Shown: positions 40,560 to 52,527 of the stretch, piece by piece
Position numbering within the stretch: position 1 is the stretch's first letter
Layout of the letters: each line of letters opens with the position of its first letter
From: Gilliamella sp. WF3-4
GTDB taxonomy: Bacteria; Pseudomonadota; Gammaproteobacteria; Enterobacterales; Orbaceae
NCBI RefSeq assembly: GCF_001690275.1
Contig: NZ_LZGW01000056.1
Span: forward strand, 1-64,000
Direction: 5' to 3'
Length of the DNA: 64,000 bases
The notes under the pieces: generated by a model
Database searches by the model: none
The model's input: the letters and a program-made list of their open reading frames with translations, nothing else
What the model was told of the DNA's origin: nothing
Program-made: the position numbers and the translations under genes

Positions 40560-41147
40560 CTATCTCAGTAGTTTTTTATTTGCTTGTTTAAGTTCTTCAG
40601 GCGTATTGATATTAATAAAACAAAAAGTCTGATCATTAAAATCAACGGATTTTGCATCAATTTGTTCTAAAAATGACATTAATTTACGATTACCTTGTTC
40701 CAGATACAATTTAAGTTTTTGGATAACTGCTTTATGAATAAGCAAAATAGTTGGGTGATTATACTGACCATCACACGGATAGATTGCTTCGCTGTTTGAA
40801 GTATGTATTGCTAAACGCGCGATTAAATCATCTGGTAAGAAAGGGGTATCACAACTAACAAATAAATTCCAATCTGTTTCACTACGTAATAACCCACTGT
40901 AAATGCCAGATAATGGCCCTAAATAGCCAGTTAGATCATCGCTAAATACTGGGTATTGAGCTTTTCGATATTGATTAGTATTACGATTGCAGTTAATCAT
41001 AATTGAGTCAACTTGAGGTTTGATATGGTTAATGACATGCTGGTAAAGTGGTTTTCCGTTTAACAACAGTAATCCTTTATCATCACCATTCATTCGTAAG
41101 CTTTGCCCTCCTGCTAGAATAATTGCAGTAATTGGTACACTTTTCAT
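40560..41147 (-). CDS. mobA: Molybdenum cofactor guanylyltransferase MobA
   Basis: The product has 195 residues. The nucleotidyltransferase loop is ILAGGQSLRMNGDDKGLLLLNGKPL in two parts (10-34), followed by the metal-binding FVSCDTPFLPDDL. It joins GMP to molybdopterin. It diverges from yihD, as in E. coli. Molybdoenzymes such as nitrate, DMSO or formate enzymes should therefore exist elsewhere in the genome. Confidence 0.95.
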   Translation of the reverse strand: MKSVPITAIILAGGQSLRMNGDDKGLLLLNGKPLYQHVINHIKPQVDSIMINCNRNTNQYRKAQYPVFSDDLTGYLGPLSGIYSGLLRSETDWNLFVSCDTPFLPDDLIARLAIHTSNSEAIYPCDGQYNHPTILLIHKAVIQKLKLYLEQGNRKLMSFLEQIDAKSVDFNDQTFCFININTPEELKQANKKLLR

Positions 41148-41348
41148 AAATTATTTCTCTTTTGCATTGCCAAAAAACAAAATAACATTACTATATAACA
41201 AAGTTGTTTTAAGTTTTAGCATACATATTTTAAACACAGCAGCTCAATTATTCATGAAATTGAGTATATACCAGCCTGTTTTTAATATGTAAATTAAATT
41301 TTATATCATCATCTTCAATTACTTTGAGGATTAAAAAAGGTATTAATT

Positions 41349-41618
41349 ATGAAATGTCATCGTATTGATGAAGTAATGGAATTATTACAACCCGCTTGGG
41401 AAAGTGATTCAGATCTTAACCTATTACAATTTTTAGCTAAATTGGGTCAAGAAGCGGGGTTTGAAGGTGAATTAAAGCACTTGAGTGACGAAGTTTTAAT
41501 TTATCATTTAAAAATGCGAGGCTCAGATAAGAGCGAAGCTATTCCAGGCCTAAAAAAAGATTATGAAGAAGATTTTAAATCTGCGTTGTTAAAAGCACGT
41601 GGAATTATAAAAGAATAA
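41349..41618 (+). CDS. yihD: YihD family protein (DUF1040)
   Basis: The product has 89 residues, the same as E. coli YihD, and is highly similar to it by memory ([35 protein letters not shown]). Its function is unknown. In E. coli yihD, srkA and dsbA are consecutive; here dsbA follows after 8 bases and srkA is missing. Confidence 0.93.
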   Translation: MKCHRIDEVMELLQPAWESDSDLNLLQFLAKLGQEAGFEGELKHLSDEVLIYHLKMRGSDKSEAIPGLKKDYEEDFKSALLKARGIIKE

Positions 41619-41626
41619 GGAGGATT

Positions 41627-42352
41627 ATGAATATGAAAAAAACGCTGATAGCAATTAGTATTGCACTTTTTTCTGTAAACTGTTTTGCAGATGAAGGTAA
41701 AACAACAACTAAATCCGAAGTATCAATAACCACAACTGCGCCAGAGCCGATCGAATTAGGCAAACAATATGCTGCATTACCAACAAACCCTTCACCCGAC
41801 AAAGAAGTTATAGAGTTTTTTTCGTTTAATTGTCCAAGCTGTTTTAGATTTGAAATTCAAAATCAAGGTTCGCACACCATTGGTAAAGCTTTACCAGAGG
41901 GGGTCAAATTTAAACGTTATCATTTAGAGGATTTTGGACCACTAGCTAAAGAGCTTGCGCAAGCGTGGGCTGTAGCGAATGTCCTTGGTATTGAAGATAA
42001 AGCTTCAGTTGCACTTTATAATGCGATTCAGAAAGATAAAACAATAAAAACCGCTGATGACATTAAAACGGTTTTTGATAAATTGGGTGTTAACGCTGAA
42101 ATGTATGATAAAACCAAAGATGGCTTTTTAGTTAAAGCCTTTATGGCGCAACAAGCAAGTGCAATTAAAGAGATGAAACCAGAGTCTATCCCGACTGTTA
42201 TTGTGAATCGTAAGTTTTATATTATATCAAACCAGCTTAATGTAAGTAGTGATGAAGCTTATATTAATGATTATGCAAGGGTTGTTGCATTTGTGTCTGA
42301 CCTAGATCCTAATGCAAAAGTAGAGCAAAAAACAAATTCCGATAAAAAATAA
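41627..42352 (+). CDS. dsbA: DsbA-family periplasmic thiol oxidoreductase with a CPSC active site
   Basis: The product has 241 residues, longer than E. coli DsbA (208). The signal peptide runs to about residue 21 (SVNCFA), and an extra Thr/Ser-rich stretch (23-38) precedes the thioredoxin fold. The active site is FFSFNCPSCFRFE (C69-C72), with Pro-Ser rather than the usual Pro-His. The cis-proline loop reads ESIPTVIVN instead of GVPAMFVN. The helical insertion with QAWAVANVLGIEDK fits DsbA well, as does the position after yihD. It should form disulfides in exported proteins, but both changes are at sites known to set redox potential and partner choice. Confidence 0.88.
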   Translation: MNMKKTLIAISIALFSVNCFADEGKTTTKSEVSITTTAPEPIELGKQYAALPTNPSPDKEVIEFFSFNCPSCFRFEIQNQGSHTIGKALPEGVKFKRYHLEDFGPLAKELAQAWAVANVLGIEDKASVALYNAIQKDKTIKTADDIKTVFDKLGVNAEMYDKTKDGFLVKAFMAQQASAIKEMKPESIPTVIVNRKFYIISNQLNVSSDEAYINDYARVVAFVSDLDPNAKVEQKTNSDKK

Positions 42353-42442
42353 TGTGATGATATATCATTGTTATCATTTTTTACTAAAAGTATAACCTAT
42401 TATTTTTAATAGATAAGTTAAGCGTTTAGTACTAATATTACC

Positions 42443-42481
42443 ATCCCTTTGCATAGCTATTTTACGCAAAGGGATTTTTTA
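42443..42481. terminator. Terminator between convergent dsbA and macB
   Basis: A perfect 10-bp stem ATCCCTTTGC/GCAAAGGGAT (42443-42452 with 42466-42475) is followed by TTTTTTATT on the plus strand. It ends the yihD-dsbA transcript. Confidence 0.8.
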
Positions 42482-42495
42482 TTATAAGAATATGA

Positions 42496-44469
42496 TTATT
42501 CTCTTTCTAAAGCATGAATAGGATCAAGCTTAGCAGCTCGTCTTGCTGGAAAGTAGCCAAAGATAATGCCAATTATACTGGAGCAACTAAATGCGGCAAT
42601 AATGGCAAGAATGGAAAAACTCATAGCAAATGACGTAACAACAGCATTAAAAACAAACCCAATAGCAAATGAAAGTAAAATACCTATTGTTCCACCAATT
42701 AGGCAGACTAATACAGCTTCGATCAAAAATTGTTGTAGTATATCACTTGAACGAGCACCAACCGCCATACGTACACCAATTTCGCGAGTTCTTTCGGTGA
42801 CCGAGACTAACATGATATTCATCACCCCAATACCGCCAACAATAAGTGAAATTAGCGCAATAGCTGAAACCAATAGAGTCATTACCCAAGTTGAGGAATT
42901 AATTGTTTCTCGTATATTGTCTGAGTTAAAAATATAAAAGTCTTTTGTGCCATGCCTTTTTAACATAATTTGATTAATAGCTTGCTCAGCAACCGATAGA
43001 TCAACATTATCGTTAACGCGTACCGTAATACTTTTTAATGACGTTTGCCCAACCATACGATTAATAACTGTGGTATAAGGTAACCAAATATTTAAACTCT
43101 CATTGCTACCAAACCCTTGTTGTTGTTTGGTAGCAATACCAATTATTCTTACTGGTAATTGTCCCACCATTAAAATTTTTCCAATAGGATTTTGATTGGC
43201 AAATAATCGTTTAACCGTATTTTCATCGATTACCGCATCTTGTGTGGAAGCAATAATACTTGTTTCATCGAAAGATTTCCCCTGTGTAATATTATAGCCA
43301 CGAACGGCAAAAAATTGCTCACCAACACCATTTACAGTTCCTATTACAGCAAGGTTGTTAATTCGAAAATAGACACTAGTTGCAAGGTTTGGGGTCGTAC
43401 TATGAACAAAGCTTTGTTGAGCTAAAAAATCCGCATCAGATGAGCGCAATGTAGTGATTTTATCCGCATTGCGATCACCAAATCCCGATCCGGCATAAAT
43501 TTCTAAAGTACTCGTTCCTAATGAATTAATATTAGATAAAATTTTTTGTTTGGTACCTTGACCTAACGCAACCACTGACACCACAGAGGCAATACCAATT
43601 ATAATACCTAACATAGTTAAAATAGTTCGTAACCGTTGTGAGACCATCGATAAAATAGCCATTTTAAACGCATCACGAAAACGATAATATTTTGCCCAGA
43701 AATTATCTTGCGTTTTAGTCGCTTCGATCTGCTTAACTTGGCGATTAGCATTACAATTTTGTTCAGATTGGTAATTTGGATTAATTGAATCAGAAACAAT
43801 ATTCCCATCACTAATTTCAACAATTCGCTGGGCACTTTTAGCAATATTTGAATCATGAGTAACAATAATAACGGTGTGACCTTGTTGGTGCAATTCTTGT
43901 AATATTGCCATCACTTCTAAGCCACTTTTACGATCGAGGGCTCCTGTTGGTTCATCAGCTAAAATAATTTGCCCACCATTAATTAGAGCTCGACCAATAC
44001 TGACTCGTTGTTGCTGTCCTCCTGATAACTGGCTCGGTTTATTATCTATTTTATCGGCAAGCCCTAAACGGGTTAAAATTTCATTCGCTCTTTTTTGTCG
44101 TTGCTCGCTAGTAATACCCGCATAAATAGCAGGAATTTCTACATTTCCTCGTGCGGTTAGTGCATTTAATAAATGATAACGTTGAAAGATAAAGCCAAAA
44201 TGCTCACGACGTAATTCAGCTAGCTCATCAAGGGATAACTTCCTTGTTGCGCGTCCACTAATAGAGTAAGTCCCTGAGGTTGGTTTATCTAGGCAGCCTA
44301 AAATATTCATCAAAGTGGACTTTCCAGATCCTGAAGCCCCAATAATAGCGACCATTTCACCAGCATTAATTGTCAGATTGATGCCTTTAAGAACTTGTAT
44401 GGTTGAATCTCCTGCTGGAAACTCACGAACAATATTCTCAAGCTTGATAAGCGGTATATTATTCTCCAT
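42496..44469 (-). CDS. macB: MacB, tripartite efflux ABC transporter
   Basis: The product has 657 residues from the ATG at 44469, which follows the macA stop as TAACATG; an in-frame ATG at 44499 would overlap macA. The N-terminal ATPase has Walker [13 protein letters not shown] (about 42), signature [15 protein letters not shown], and Walker [13 protein letters not shown]. The first membrane helix (about 275-300) leads into a large periplasmic domain, and three further helices close the FtsX-type permease. With MacA and an outer-membrane TolC it exports macrolides, enterotoxins or siderophore-like molecules. The substrate here is unknown. Confidence 0.93.
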   Translation of the reverse strand: MENNIPLIKLENIVREFPAGDSTIQVLKGINLTINAGEMVAIIGASGSGKSTLMNILGCLDKPTSGTYSISGRATRKLSLDELAELRREHFGFIFQRYHLLNALTARGNVEIPAIYAGITSEQRQKRANEILTRLGLADKIDNKPSQLSGGQQQRVSIGRALINGGQIILADEPTGALDRKSGLEVMAILQELHQQGHTVIIVTHDSNIAKSAQRIVEISDGNIVSDSINPNYQSEQNCNANRQVKQIEATKTQDNFWAKYYRFRDAFKMAILSMVSQRLRTILTMLGIIIGIASVVSVVALGQGTKQKILSNINSLGTSTLEIYAGSGFGDRNADKITTLRSSDADFLAQQSFVHSTTPNLATSVYFRINNLAVIGTVNGVGEQFFAVRGYNITQGKSFDETSIIASTQDAVIDENTVKRLFANQNPIGKILMVGQLPVRIIGIATKQQQGFGSNESLNIWLPYTTVINRMVGQTSLKSITVRVNDNVDLSVAEQAINQIMLKRHGTKDFYIFNSDNIRETINSSTWVMTLLVSAIALISLIVGGIGVMNIMLVSVTERTREIGVRMAVGARSSDILQQFLIEAVLVCLIGGTIGILLSFAIGFVFNAVVTSFAMSFSILAIIAAFSCSSIIGIIFGYFPARRAAKLDPIHALERE

Positions 44470-44470
44470 G

Positions 44471-45658
44471 TTAGAATCGAATCCTTGGTGATCTTGCATT
44501 ATTGCCTATTGAAGCGCCATTAGCACTACTGACCACAACAATATCACCTTCTTTAATACCTGATTTTATTTCAACATTGATATTGTTATCGGCACCCACA
44601 ATAACCTCACGCTCTTCAATTTCTTTATATTTATTTAACAGATAAATAATCGCTTTATTTTTGTCTAATTTTTTTTGGATGGCTTGAGAAGGAATAGTTA
44701 ACACATCTTTTGCTTCGGACAAAACGATATAAACTTGCGCTGTCATTGAAATTCTTAAAATATGATCGGGATTATCCACATCAAATAACCCATTGTAATA
44801 AATTGCACTTTTTGTGGATGATGAGCTTGACGAGATTGCCTCTGTATTAATCGAGTCTGGCGCAGGCTCGATTGCGCGCAGAGTTAAACCATCAAAACGC
44901 CTATTAGGTTGACCTAAAATAGTAAAATAAACTGGCATTCCTTTTTTAACATTAACCACATCAGCTTCAGAAATTTGTGCCTCAATGGTCATTTTATCAA
45001 GCTGAGCTACTTTAACTATGGTTGGTGCACTTTGCACGGAGTTGACTGTTTGCCCTTCATCGACTGGAATTGCGACAATTATACCATCAATAGGTGAGCG
45101 AATTTTAGTATATCCTAAGTTCACTTTCGCTGTATCTACGGCAACTTGTGCCTTAACAATATCGGCATCAAGTGCTGCAATATCGGCTTTAATTACATCA
45201 AGCTCGGCTTTTGCTGCATCCAAATCAGATTGAACACCAACGCCTTTATTAACCAACTTGCGATGGCGATCATAGGTTAATTGATAGTTAATTAATTTTG
45301 CTTTTTTAGCTTCACGTTGTGCTTCTAAACTATTGAGTGATGCTTCTGATTGTTTTAAATCATTACTTTGTTTAAGATCGTCAATCTCGGCAATCATATC
45401 GCCTTGTTTAACTTCATCACCCAATTCAACATAAAGCTTTTTAATTTGACCCGAAACTTGAGCACCAACACTGACTTGTTTAAATGCACTAATTGTCCCA
45501 TCTGCTAGGACTGTTTTTTCAATATTGCCTTTTGTTGCCGGTGACGTAATATAATTAACTGTCGTTTGCGAAGAGAAAAAAATTATTTTTGTAATATAAA
45601 TAATTGCAAAAGTAATGACGGCTATGAATAAATACTTTTTTTTAAAAAACTTTAACAA
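44471..45658 (-). CDS. macA: MacA, periplasmic adaptor of MacB
   Basis: The product has 395 residues. One N-terminal membrane helix (8-26, with [19 protein letters not shown]) anchors it. The biotinyl-lipoyl half-motifs flank a long coiled-coil hairpin (about 100-190, rich in Ala, Lys and Glu), and [20 protein letters not shown] is the family signature. A beta-barrel domain follows, ending in [12 protein letters not shown]. It is the first gene of the macAB operon. Confidence 0.93.
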   Translation of the reverse strand: MLKFFKKKYLFIAVITFAIIYITKIIFFSSQTTVNYITSPATKGNIEKTVLADGTISAFKQVSVGAQVSGQIKKLYVELGDEVKQGDMIAEIDDLKQSNDLKQSEASLNSLEAQREAKKAKLINYQLTYDRHRKLVNKGVGVQSDLDAAKAELDVIKADIAALDADIVKAQVAVDTAKVNLGYTKIRSPIDGIIVAIPVDEGQTVNSVQSAPTIVKVAQLDKMTIEAQISEADVVNVKKGMPVYFTILGQPNRRFDGLTLRAIEPAPDSINTEAISSSSSSTKSAIYYNGLFDVDNPDHILRISMTAQVYIVLSEAKDVLTIPSQAIQKKLDKNKAIIYLLNKYKEIEEREVIVGADNNINVEIKSGIKEGDIVVVSSANGASIGNNARSPRIRF

Positions 45659-45867
45659 TCTTTTTCATCCTTATGTTTTGTTATTATTTTTTCGACATTG
45701 TATCGCAATAAATAAAAATGAAATTGATAACTATTCTTAATAAATTGTAATAATTATGAAAATTATCTAATATAAGTTATTCATTTTATACTACAACGCA
45801 TATTTTTCTGAAACTTTTTTACAATAATTGAACGACCCAATCAGCCATAATGTGATCTTTATTCTGA

Positions 45868-46185
<318 letters not shown>

Positions 46186-47133
46186 TTAGCTAGATTTGAC
46201 ATCGATGCGTAATTCTTTAGGAATTTCAAAAGTGATATTTTCTAAAATACCATCTGTTTCAATGAGTGATGTACAACCAAGACTTTTCAAGTGATCAATG
46301 ACTTGTTGCACTAAGATATCGGGAGCAGAAGCACCAGCGGTTACCCCTATGGTATGCGCGTTTACTAACCATTCTTTTTGGATGTCTGAAGCAAAATCAA
46401 TTAAATAAGCCTGTTTACTATTGCGTCTAGCAAGCTCTGCTAGACGATTTGAATTAGATGAATTTTTAGAACCGACGACCAAAACAATATCTGCGCGCGA
46501 GGATAGCTGTTTTACCGCTTGTTGGCGATTGGTTGTGGCATAGCAAATATCATTTTTACGTGGACTACGAATATCAGGAAAACGTTTTTTTAAAGCGACA
46601 ATGATCTCGGCAGTATCATCAACCGATAAAGTTGTTTGAGTGGTAAAGCAAAGGTTATTTTCGTTTTTTACTTGTAGTTTTTGTACATCATCTATCGATT
46701 CGACTAAATAGATACCACCTTCAGGATTATTATACTGCCCCATTGTCCCATCAACCTCAATGTGACCAGCATGACCGATTAAAATGACTTCTTCGCCACG
46801 ATAACTAGATCGAGCAACTTCCATATGTACCTTAGTCACGAGTGGGCAAGTCGCATCAAAAACGCGCAACTTACGTTGTTTGGCTTCTTCTCGAACGGCT
46901 TTAGATACACCATGCGCTGAAAATATAAGAATCGTGTTGTCAGGAACTTCATTAATATCTTCAATAAAAATCGCACCTAATTCTTTTAGGCGATTGACAA
47001 CGTAGCGATTATGTACAACCTCGTGGCGGACATAAACGGGTGCACCAAATAACTCTAGTGCACGTTCAACAATGGTGATAGCACGATCAACACCTGCACA
47101 AAATCCACGAGGGTTGGCTAAAATAATTTGCAT
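46186..47133 (-). CDS. ispH: 4-hydroxy-3-methylbut-2-enyl diphosphate reductase IspH
   Basis: The product has 315 residues from the ATG at 47133 ([19 protein letters not shown]), the conserved start. The open frame reaches 47250 but that part lies within lspA. The three cluster cysteines are in GFCAGVDRA (C12), [11 protein letters not shown] (near C96) and [11 protein letters not shown] (near C197). It makes IPP and DMAPP in the last step of the MEP pathway. It begins one base after the lspA stop (TAACATG), and fkpB, which separates them in E. coli, is missing. Confidence 0.97.
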   Translation of the reverse strand: MQIILANPRGFCAGVDRAITIVERALELFGAPVYVRHEVVHNRYVVNRLKELGAIFIEDINEVPDNTILIFSAHGVSKAVREEAKQRKLRVFDATCPLVTKVHMEVARSSYRGEEVILIGHAGHIEVDGTMGQYNNPEGGIYLVESIDDVQKLQVKNENNLCFTTQTTLSVDDTAEIIVALKKRFPDIRSPRKNDICYATTNRQQAVKQLSSRADIVLVVGSKNSSNSNRLAELARRNSKQAYLIDFASDIQKEWLVNAHTIGVTAGASAPDILVQQVIDHLKSLGCTSLIETDGILENITFEIPKELRIDVKSS

Positions 47134-47134
47134 G

Positions 47135-47620
47135 TTATGCTGTCTTCTTCGGTTTTTTGTAATTACAGAAAATAAATAAGCCAATACCCGCACAAATTGC
47201 ACAGTCAGCAATATTAAAGGTTGGATAATGCCAATTACCAAAGTTAACATCTAAAAAGTCAACCACAAAACCATGGTAAATACGATCAAATAAATTACCA
47301 AATGCGCCTCCCAGAATCAGTGATAATGAAAGGTTCTCTAATTTTTGTTTACGACTATTGCGGTATAACATATGCATAATCACGGCACTGATTATCAAAG
47401 CAAAAACAGCAAGCATTGTACGTTGACCTTCAAAAATGCTAAAGGCAGCCCCAATGTTGCGGACATAAGTGATCGAGAAGAAGGGTAGAAGGTTCACTGA
47501 TTCAAATAACGAGAAGTTATTTATAATCCAAAATTTACTTGTTATATCAATGATAAAAACAATGATTGCAAATAATAACCAGTAAAGTCCGTTATCTTTT
47601 TTCATATAATTTATGCTCAT
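47135..47620 (-). CDS. lspA: Lipoprotein signal peptidase LspA
   Basis: The product has 161 residues with four membrane helices. The catalytic aspartates lie in [20 protein letters not shown] and TFNIADCAI, and the conserved NIGAAFS segment is present. It cuts signal peptides of prolipoproteins such as dolP and ynbE in this window. The start at 47620 uses a GGCGGAAA site; an ATG at 47605 is an alternative. That ribosome-binding site lies in the right arm of a perfect hairpin (47629-47652). Confidence 0.95.
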   Translation of the reverse strand: MSINYMKKDNGLYWLLFAIIVFIIDITSKFWIINNFSLFESVNLLPFFSITYVRNIGAAFSIFEGQRTMLAVFALIISAVIMHMLYRNSRKQKLENLSLSLILGGAFGNLFDRIYHGFVVDFLDVNFGNWHYPTFNIADCAICAGIGLFIFCNYKKPKKTA

Positions 47621-47628
47621 TATTATAT

Positions 47629-47652
47629 TTCCGCCGACAATCGTCGGCGGAA
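47629..47652 (-). promoter_or_regulatory. Perfect hairpin covering the lspA ribosome-binding site
   Basis: A 10-bp perfect G+C-rich stem TTCCGCCGAC/GTCGGCGGAA with a 4-base loop lies between ileS and lspA. On the transcript the right arm contains GGCGGAA, the best ribosome-binding sequence, ending about 8 bases before the lspA ATG. No U-run follows, so it is not a terminator. Confidence 0.65.
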
Positions 47653-47717
47653 AGGGTACTAAGTTGCTATAGGGATCGCTATAGCTGATTTTGTGCGTTA
47701 AATGGCTTTATTATTGC

Positions 47718-50525
47718 TTATGCAAAATACCTTATCTCGCCATTGCCATGGATGTTTTCCTCACAACGCTTACATAAATGGGTTGTTGGTTCATTATCTG
47801 TTGTGTAGTGCCAACAACGAGGGCATTTATCGCCTTGTGCTTTGGTCAACTCAATTTTCAGCCCTTGAATATCACTTTGTACAGCGTTTTCTGGTGCTGT
47901 TTGTAATGGTTTAACGTTAGCTTGTGATGTAAGTAAAACAAAACGCAATTCATTTTCTAATTTAGCTAATGTTGTAGCAATCTCTTCATCAGCATAAAGA
48001 GTAACGGCCGCTTCAAGTGCACCACCGATTACTTTATCATTACGACCTTGTTCAAGTACTTTATTCACTTCGCTACGAATTGTTAAAATTTTCGACCAGT
48101 ATTCACTATTCAAGGTTTCATTATCCGATAATGCAAATAATGCGCTATACCATTCATCTTCAAAAACGAATTCTTGTTTTTCTGCTGCTGGTAAGTATTG
48201 CCAGATTTCATCTGCAGTAAATGATAAGATCGGAGCAATCCAGCGAACCATAGCTTGAGCAATATGATATAAAGCGGTTTGACAACTGTGGCGTGCAATA
48301 CTATCACTTTTGGCTGTGTACTGACGATCTTTAATGATATCTAAATAAAATGATCCCATTTCGATTGAACAAAATTGCATAATGCGTTGTACAACTTTAT
48401 GGAAATCATAATTTTCATATGCCTGAATAATGTGTTCTTGTGCTTCTTTCGCCATGCTCACCGCCCAACGATCAAGTACAACCATATCATCTGGCTTAAC
48501 CATATCGGTCACTGGATCAAATCCATTTAAATTCGCTAGCAAAAAGCGAGCAGTATTACGAATACGACGATAGCTATCCGCCGCTCGCTTGATAATTTCA
48601 TCTGAATAACTCATTTCACCCGAATAATCGGTAGATGCAATCCATAAACGTAAAATATCGGCACCAAGCTTATTCATCACTTCTTGGGGGGTAACGATAT
48701 TACCGAGAGATTTAGACATCTTACGACCTTGTCCATCAACCACAAAACCATGAGTAAGTACTTGCTTATAAGGTGCTTTGTTATCAATTGCAGTAGATAA
48801 CATTAACGAAGACATAAACCAACCACGATGTTGATCTGAACCTTCTAAATATATATCGGCATCATGACCTTCGAATTCTGGACGAGCGCGAACCACCGAT
48901 GAAAAAGTAGATCCTGAATCAAACCAAACATCTAACGTATCAGGAACTTTGCGATAATCATCAGCATCTGGACCGAGAAGATCTTTAATGTCCGCATCCC
49001 ACCAAGCTTGAATGCCATCTTTTTCAACTAACTTAGCTATTTTTTCAATTAAAGCTAATGTGTCTGGGTGAAGTTCCTCAGTCTCTTTGTGTACAAACAA
49101 TGTCATAGGTACACCCCACGTACGCTGACGAGAAATACACCAGTCTGGGCGATTAGCAACCATAGTTTCAATGCGCGCTTGTCCCCAATCCGGGATCCAA
49201 CGCACTTGTTTAATTTCTTCTAATGATTGCAAGCGCAAATCTTGCTTTTCCATGCTAATAAACCATTGCGGTGTCGCACGAAAAATAACAGGTGTTTTAT
49301 GGCGCCAACAACATGGATAGCTATGTTCAATATTTTCAAAGTGTAATAATGCATTATGTTCTTTTAAGATCTCAACAATGACTTTATTCGCTTTAAATAC
49401 AAATAACCCGTCTAAACCTGCACCTGTTCCTGATAAGTAGCAACCATTACCACCAACAGGATTGGCGACTTCAAGTCCATATTTTTGACCTACCATAAAG
49501 TCTTCTACCCCATGACCAGGGGCGGTGTGTACTGCACCAGTACCAGCATCAATAGTAACGTGATCACCAAGTACAACTGGCTCATCAAAATCAAGGAATG
49601 GATGTTTAAAACGCAATAACTCAAGCGCATCACCGTGACAGCTACCTAACACTTTCCATTCACTGATATTGGCTCGTTTCATCACAGATTCAACTAAATC
49701 AGCTGCTAAAATTAAGCATTCTTTATCATTGACTTGAACAAGCTGATATTCAAAATCAGTGTTTAAAGCAATTCCTCGACTTGCTGGTAAAGTCCAAGGT
49801 GTGGTAGTCCAAATTACAGCATAAATCGTTAAGTCGGTATTGATACCAAATTTATTTGCTATAGCTTGATTATCGACCGCTTTAAATTTTACATCAATTG
49901 CTGGCGATGATTTATCATAATATTCCACCTCAGCTTCTGCCAAAGATGACATACAATCCGTACACCAATAGACGGGTTTAGCACCTTTGACTAAATGGCC
50001 ATTTTTTATAACGTTACCTAAAGTGCGGATAATATTTGCTTCCGTATTATAATCCATTGTACGGTAAGGATTTTGCCAATCACCCAATACACCCATACGG
50101 ATAAAATCCGCCTTTTGTAGTTCAACTTGTGAAGCCGCATAATCACGGCAAATTTGGCGAAATTCAGCAGACGAAACTTTAACCCCAGGTTTACCAACTT
50201 GCTCCTCAACTTTTTGCTCAATCGGTAAACCATGACAATCCCATCCAGGGATATAAGGTGAATTATAGCCACTCAATCCTTTTGATTTGATAATAATGTC
50301 TTTAAGGATTTTATTAACGGCATGACCAATATGTAATTTCCCATTGGCATAAGGAGGACCATCATGCAAAATAAAGCTTTTTTTACCTTTTTTCGCAGAG
50401 CGAATTTTGCGATAAAGTTCTTTATCGTACCAATTTTGTAACATTGCTGGTTCGCGCTTAGCAAGATCGCCTCGCATAGGAAACCCTGTTTCAGGTAGAT
50501 TCAATGTATTTTTATAGTCTGTCAT
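47718..50525 (-). CDS. ileS: Isoleucyl-tRNA synthetase IleS
   Basis: The product has 935 residues, near the E. coli length (938). The HIGH motif is [16 protein letters not shown] (58-73), the KMSKS motif is [10 protein letters not shown] (near 600), and the editing domain carries [13 protein letters not shown]. The C-terminal zinc finger is CPRCWHYT with CKRCEEN. It lies between ribF and lspA as in other gammaproteobacteria. No T-box or other leader is expected in this group and none was seen. Confidence 0.98.
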   Translation of the reverse strand: MTDYKNTLNLPETGFPMRGDLAKREPAMLQNWYDKELYRKIRSAKKGKKSFILHDGPPYANGKLHIGHAVNKILKDIIIKSKGLSGYNSPYIPGWDCHGLPIEQKVEEQVGKPGVKVSSAEFRQICRDYAASQVELQKADFIRMGVLGDWQNPYRTMDYNTEANIIRTLGNVIKNGHLVKGAKPVYWCTDCMSSLAEAEVEYYDKSSPAIDVKFKAVDNQAIANKFGINTDLTIYAVIWTTTPWTLPASRGIALNTDFEYQLVQVNDKECLILAADLVESVMKRANISEWKVLGSCHGDALELLRFKHPFLDFDEPVVLGDHVTIDAGTGAVHTAPGHGVEDFMVGQKYGLEVANPVGGNGCYLSGTGAGLDGLFVFKANKVIVEILKEHNALLHFENIEHSYPCCWRHKTPVIFRATPQWFISMEKQDLRLQSLEEIKQVRWIPDWGQARIETMVANRPDWCISRQRTWGVPMTLFVHKETEELHPDTLALIEKIAKLVEKDGIQAWWDADIKDLLGPDADDYRKVPDTLDVWFDSGSTFSSVVRARPEFEGHDADIYLEGSDQHRGWFMSSLMLSTAIDNKAPYKQVLTHGFVVDGQGRKMSKSLGNIVTPQEVMNKLGADILRLWIASTDYSGEMSYSDEIIKRAADSYRRIRNTARFLLANLNGFDPVTDMVKPDDMVVLDRWAVSMAKEAQEHIIQAYENYDFHKVVQRIMQFCSIEMGSFYLDIIKDRQYTAKSDSIARHSCQTALYHIAQAMVRWIAPILSFTADEIWQYLPAAEKQEFVFEDEWYSALFALSDNETLNSEYWSKILTIRSEVNKVLEQGRNDKVIGGALEAAVTLYADEEIATTLAKLENELRFVLLTSQANVKPLQTAPENAVQSDIQGLKIELTKAQGDKCPRCWHYTTDNEPTTHLCKRCEENIHGNGEIRYFA

Positions 50526-50562
50526 GCTGATTTATTCCAGTTAAATTTGTTGATACTACTTT

Positions 50563-51501
50563 TTAATTGGTTAATTGTGCACTGATATTTTTCGCAGTGC
50601 AAACATCTTGTGTAATTTGTTGTTTTAATTCTGCTAATGAATCAAATTTTTTCTCATCGCGTAATTTTTCGATGAATGTTATGTCTAAATATTGTCCATA
50701 AATATCATCCGAAAAGTCAAATATATTCACTTCTAAAATCGCCTTTTTTCCATTAATGGTTGGTCTTAAACCAATATTGGCAACGCCATCATAAAGTTGA
50801 TTATTACAAATATTTCTAACTTTAACAAAATAGACGCCTTGTAGTGCAGGCTTTTTTCGGTGTAAGTGAATATTTGCGGTTGGAAAACCTAATTGTCTTG
50901 CCAAAGCATTACCATGTATTACGCGACCTTGAATGGTATAATCTCGACCTAAAAGACAATGAGCCAATTTAAAGTCGTTATTTAAAAGTGCTTGGCGCAC
51001 AGCTGTGCTACTAATACGAAAATTATTCCAAACAAATGTTGGCATACTTTCGACGATAAAATCGTTGTTATGTGCATATTGCTGTAAAAGGTTTATATCT
51101 CCTTTACGGTCAAATCCAAATCGAAAATCATCACCAATGGCGATATATTTAACTTGCAGCTTATTAATCAACCAATCTTGAATAAAATGATTCGCTGACA
51201 TGTGAGCAAATTTTTTTGTAAATGGAATTGCGAGAATATAGTCAACACCAAATTTTTCAATAAAAATGACTTTTTCCTGAAATGAAGTCAACCGTGAGGG
51301 CGCATTATTTTGTGTAAAAAACTCTAGTGGTTGTGGCTCAAACAACATCACAACTGTAGGCAAGTTTCGCTTTTTACCTTGTTTAATAATATGGTTAATT
51401 AACTGTTGGTGCCCTAAATGAACACCATCAAAATTTCCCAAGGTTAAAACACATTGAGAGAATTGATTTTTTAAATTAGTTATACCACGGATAATCTTCA
51501 T
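50563..51501 (-). CDS. ribF: Riboflavin kinase/FAD synthetase RibF
   Basis: The product has 312 residues. The N-terminal FMN adenylyltransferase shows LTLGNFDGVHLGHQQLI (19-35) and GDDFRFGFDRKG. The C-terminal riboflavin kinase has LGFPTANIHL and GVANIGLRPTI. It turns riboflavin into FMN and FAD. It is the first gene of the ribF-ileS-lspA-ispH operon. Confidence 0.97.
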   Translation of the reverse strand: MKIIRGITNLKNQFSQCVLTLGNFDGVHLGHQQLINHIIKQGKKRNLPTVVMLFEPQPLEFFTQNNAPSRLTSFQEKVIFIEKFGVDYILAIPFTKKFAHMSANHFIQDWLINKLQVKYIAIGDDFRFGFDRKGDINLLQQYAHNNDFIVESMPTFVWNNFRISSTAVRQALLNNDFKLAHCLLGRDYTIQGRVIHGNALARQLGFPTANIHLHRKKPALQGVYFVKVRNICNNQLYDGVANIGLRPTINGKKAILEVNIFDFSDDIYGQYLDITFIEKLRDEKKFDSLAELKQQITQDVCTAKNISAQLTN

Positions 51502-51679
51502 GAAAACAATGTTATTTATATTAAGTAACCAAGAATTATACCAATCTTTCTTGAAGATGCACGAAATATAAAGCTAGGTATTGCGGTTTTCTCTCAAGCT
51601 TTTTGCACTAGTTTTGGCAACAGCTTGATTGTTGACCAATGTCCAAAACTTAATTAACCAAATATAACCATTAGTAAGA

Positions 51680-52339
51680 TCAGTAATGATTAAGTGCCCG
51701 TAAAAACTCTTGTCTTGTGCTTGGATTAGTTTTAAATCCACCACCAAGCGCAGTAGTTGTTGTGATGCTACTAGAGTCTTTAATTCCTCTTGCTTTTACA
51801 CAGTAGTGAGTGGCATCAATTGAAACAGCAACATTGACCGTACCAAGCAAAGTTTGTAGAGCTACTAAAATTTGTTGGGTTAACCGTTCTTGTACTTGGG
51901 GACGCTGTGAAAAAAACTCAACAATGCGATTGATTTTAGACAGACCAATTACTTTATCTTTTGGAATATAAGAAACCGTTGCTTTACCGTCTATTGTTAC
52001 AAAATGGTGCTCACATACACTAGTTAATGTAATGTCACGAACGGTAATCATCTCATCCACTTGCATTTTATTGTCGATTAACGTAATTTTCGGAAAATTT
52101 TCATAATAAAGGCCAGAAAAAATCTCATCAACATACATTTTTGACACACGATGAGGGGTCTGAGCAAGGCTGTCATCCGTCAAATCAAGTTCCATTAATT
52201 TCATAATTTCACGAAAATGAGCCTCGATTTTTGCTTTACGCTCATTATTATTCATAGCTAGATGGCATGATGGAGTTTCAAGATTTTTGGCTGCTAGTGC
52301 ATCTTTGACTTTTTGCGCGGCAAGACTTAATACTGTCAT
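51680..52339 (-). CDS. folE: GTP cyclohydrolase I FolE
   Basis: The product has 219 residues, as in E. coli (222). The zinc ligands are in [14 protein letters not shown] and the later [16 protein letters not shown]. It opens GTP to dihydroneopterin triphosphate for folate. The N-terminus ([23 protein letters not shown]) matches the family. It diverges from polA. Confidence 0.97.
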   Translation of the reverse strand: MTVLSLAAQKVKDALAAKNLETPSCHLAMNNNERKAKIEAHFREIMKLMELDLTDDSLAQTPHRVSKMYVDEIFSGLYYENFPKITLIDNKMQVDEMITVRDITLTSVCEHHFVTIDGKATVSYIPKDKVIGLSKINRIVEFFSQRPQVQERLTQQILVALQTLLGTVNVAVSIDATHYCVKARGIKDSSSITTTTALGGGFKTNPSTRQEFLRALNHY

Positions 52340-52527
52340 TTATCAAATACTCAGGTGAAATTGAATACGATATTATATAACACTTGTGGTGCAATATATA
52401 GTTTTTTGCTGAAACGTCTAACTAACCTGAAACATCTTTACATTATATTATCTATGATGATAAGAATATTATGACTAATTAGGTTATACTGTCAGTTATT
52501 ATATAGCATAACGTTTAGGTAACTATA

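Noticed and set aside
45720-45750. Fur-box-like sequence upstream of macA
   Set aside because: GATAACTATTCTT matches the 19-base Fur consensus too weakly in such AT-rich DNA.
47134-47250. N-terminal extension of ispH
   Set aside because: It overlaps lspA in another frame, and IspH proteins start at [14 protein letters not shown].
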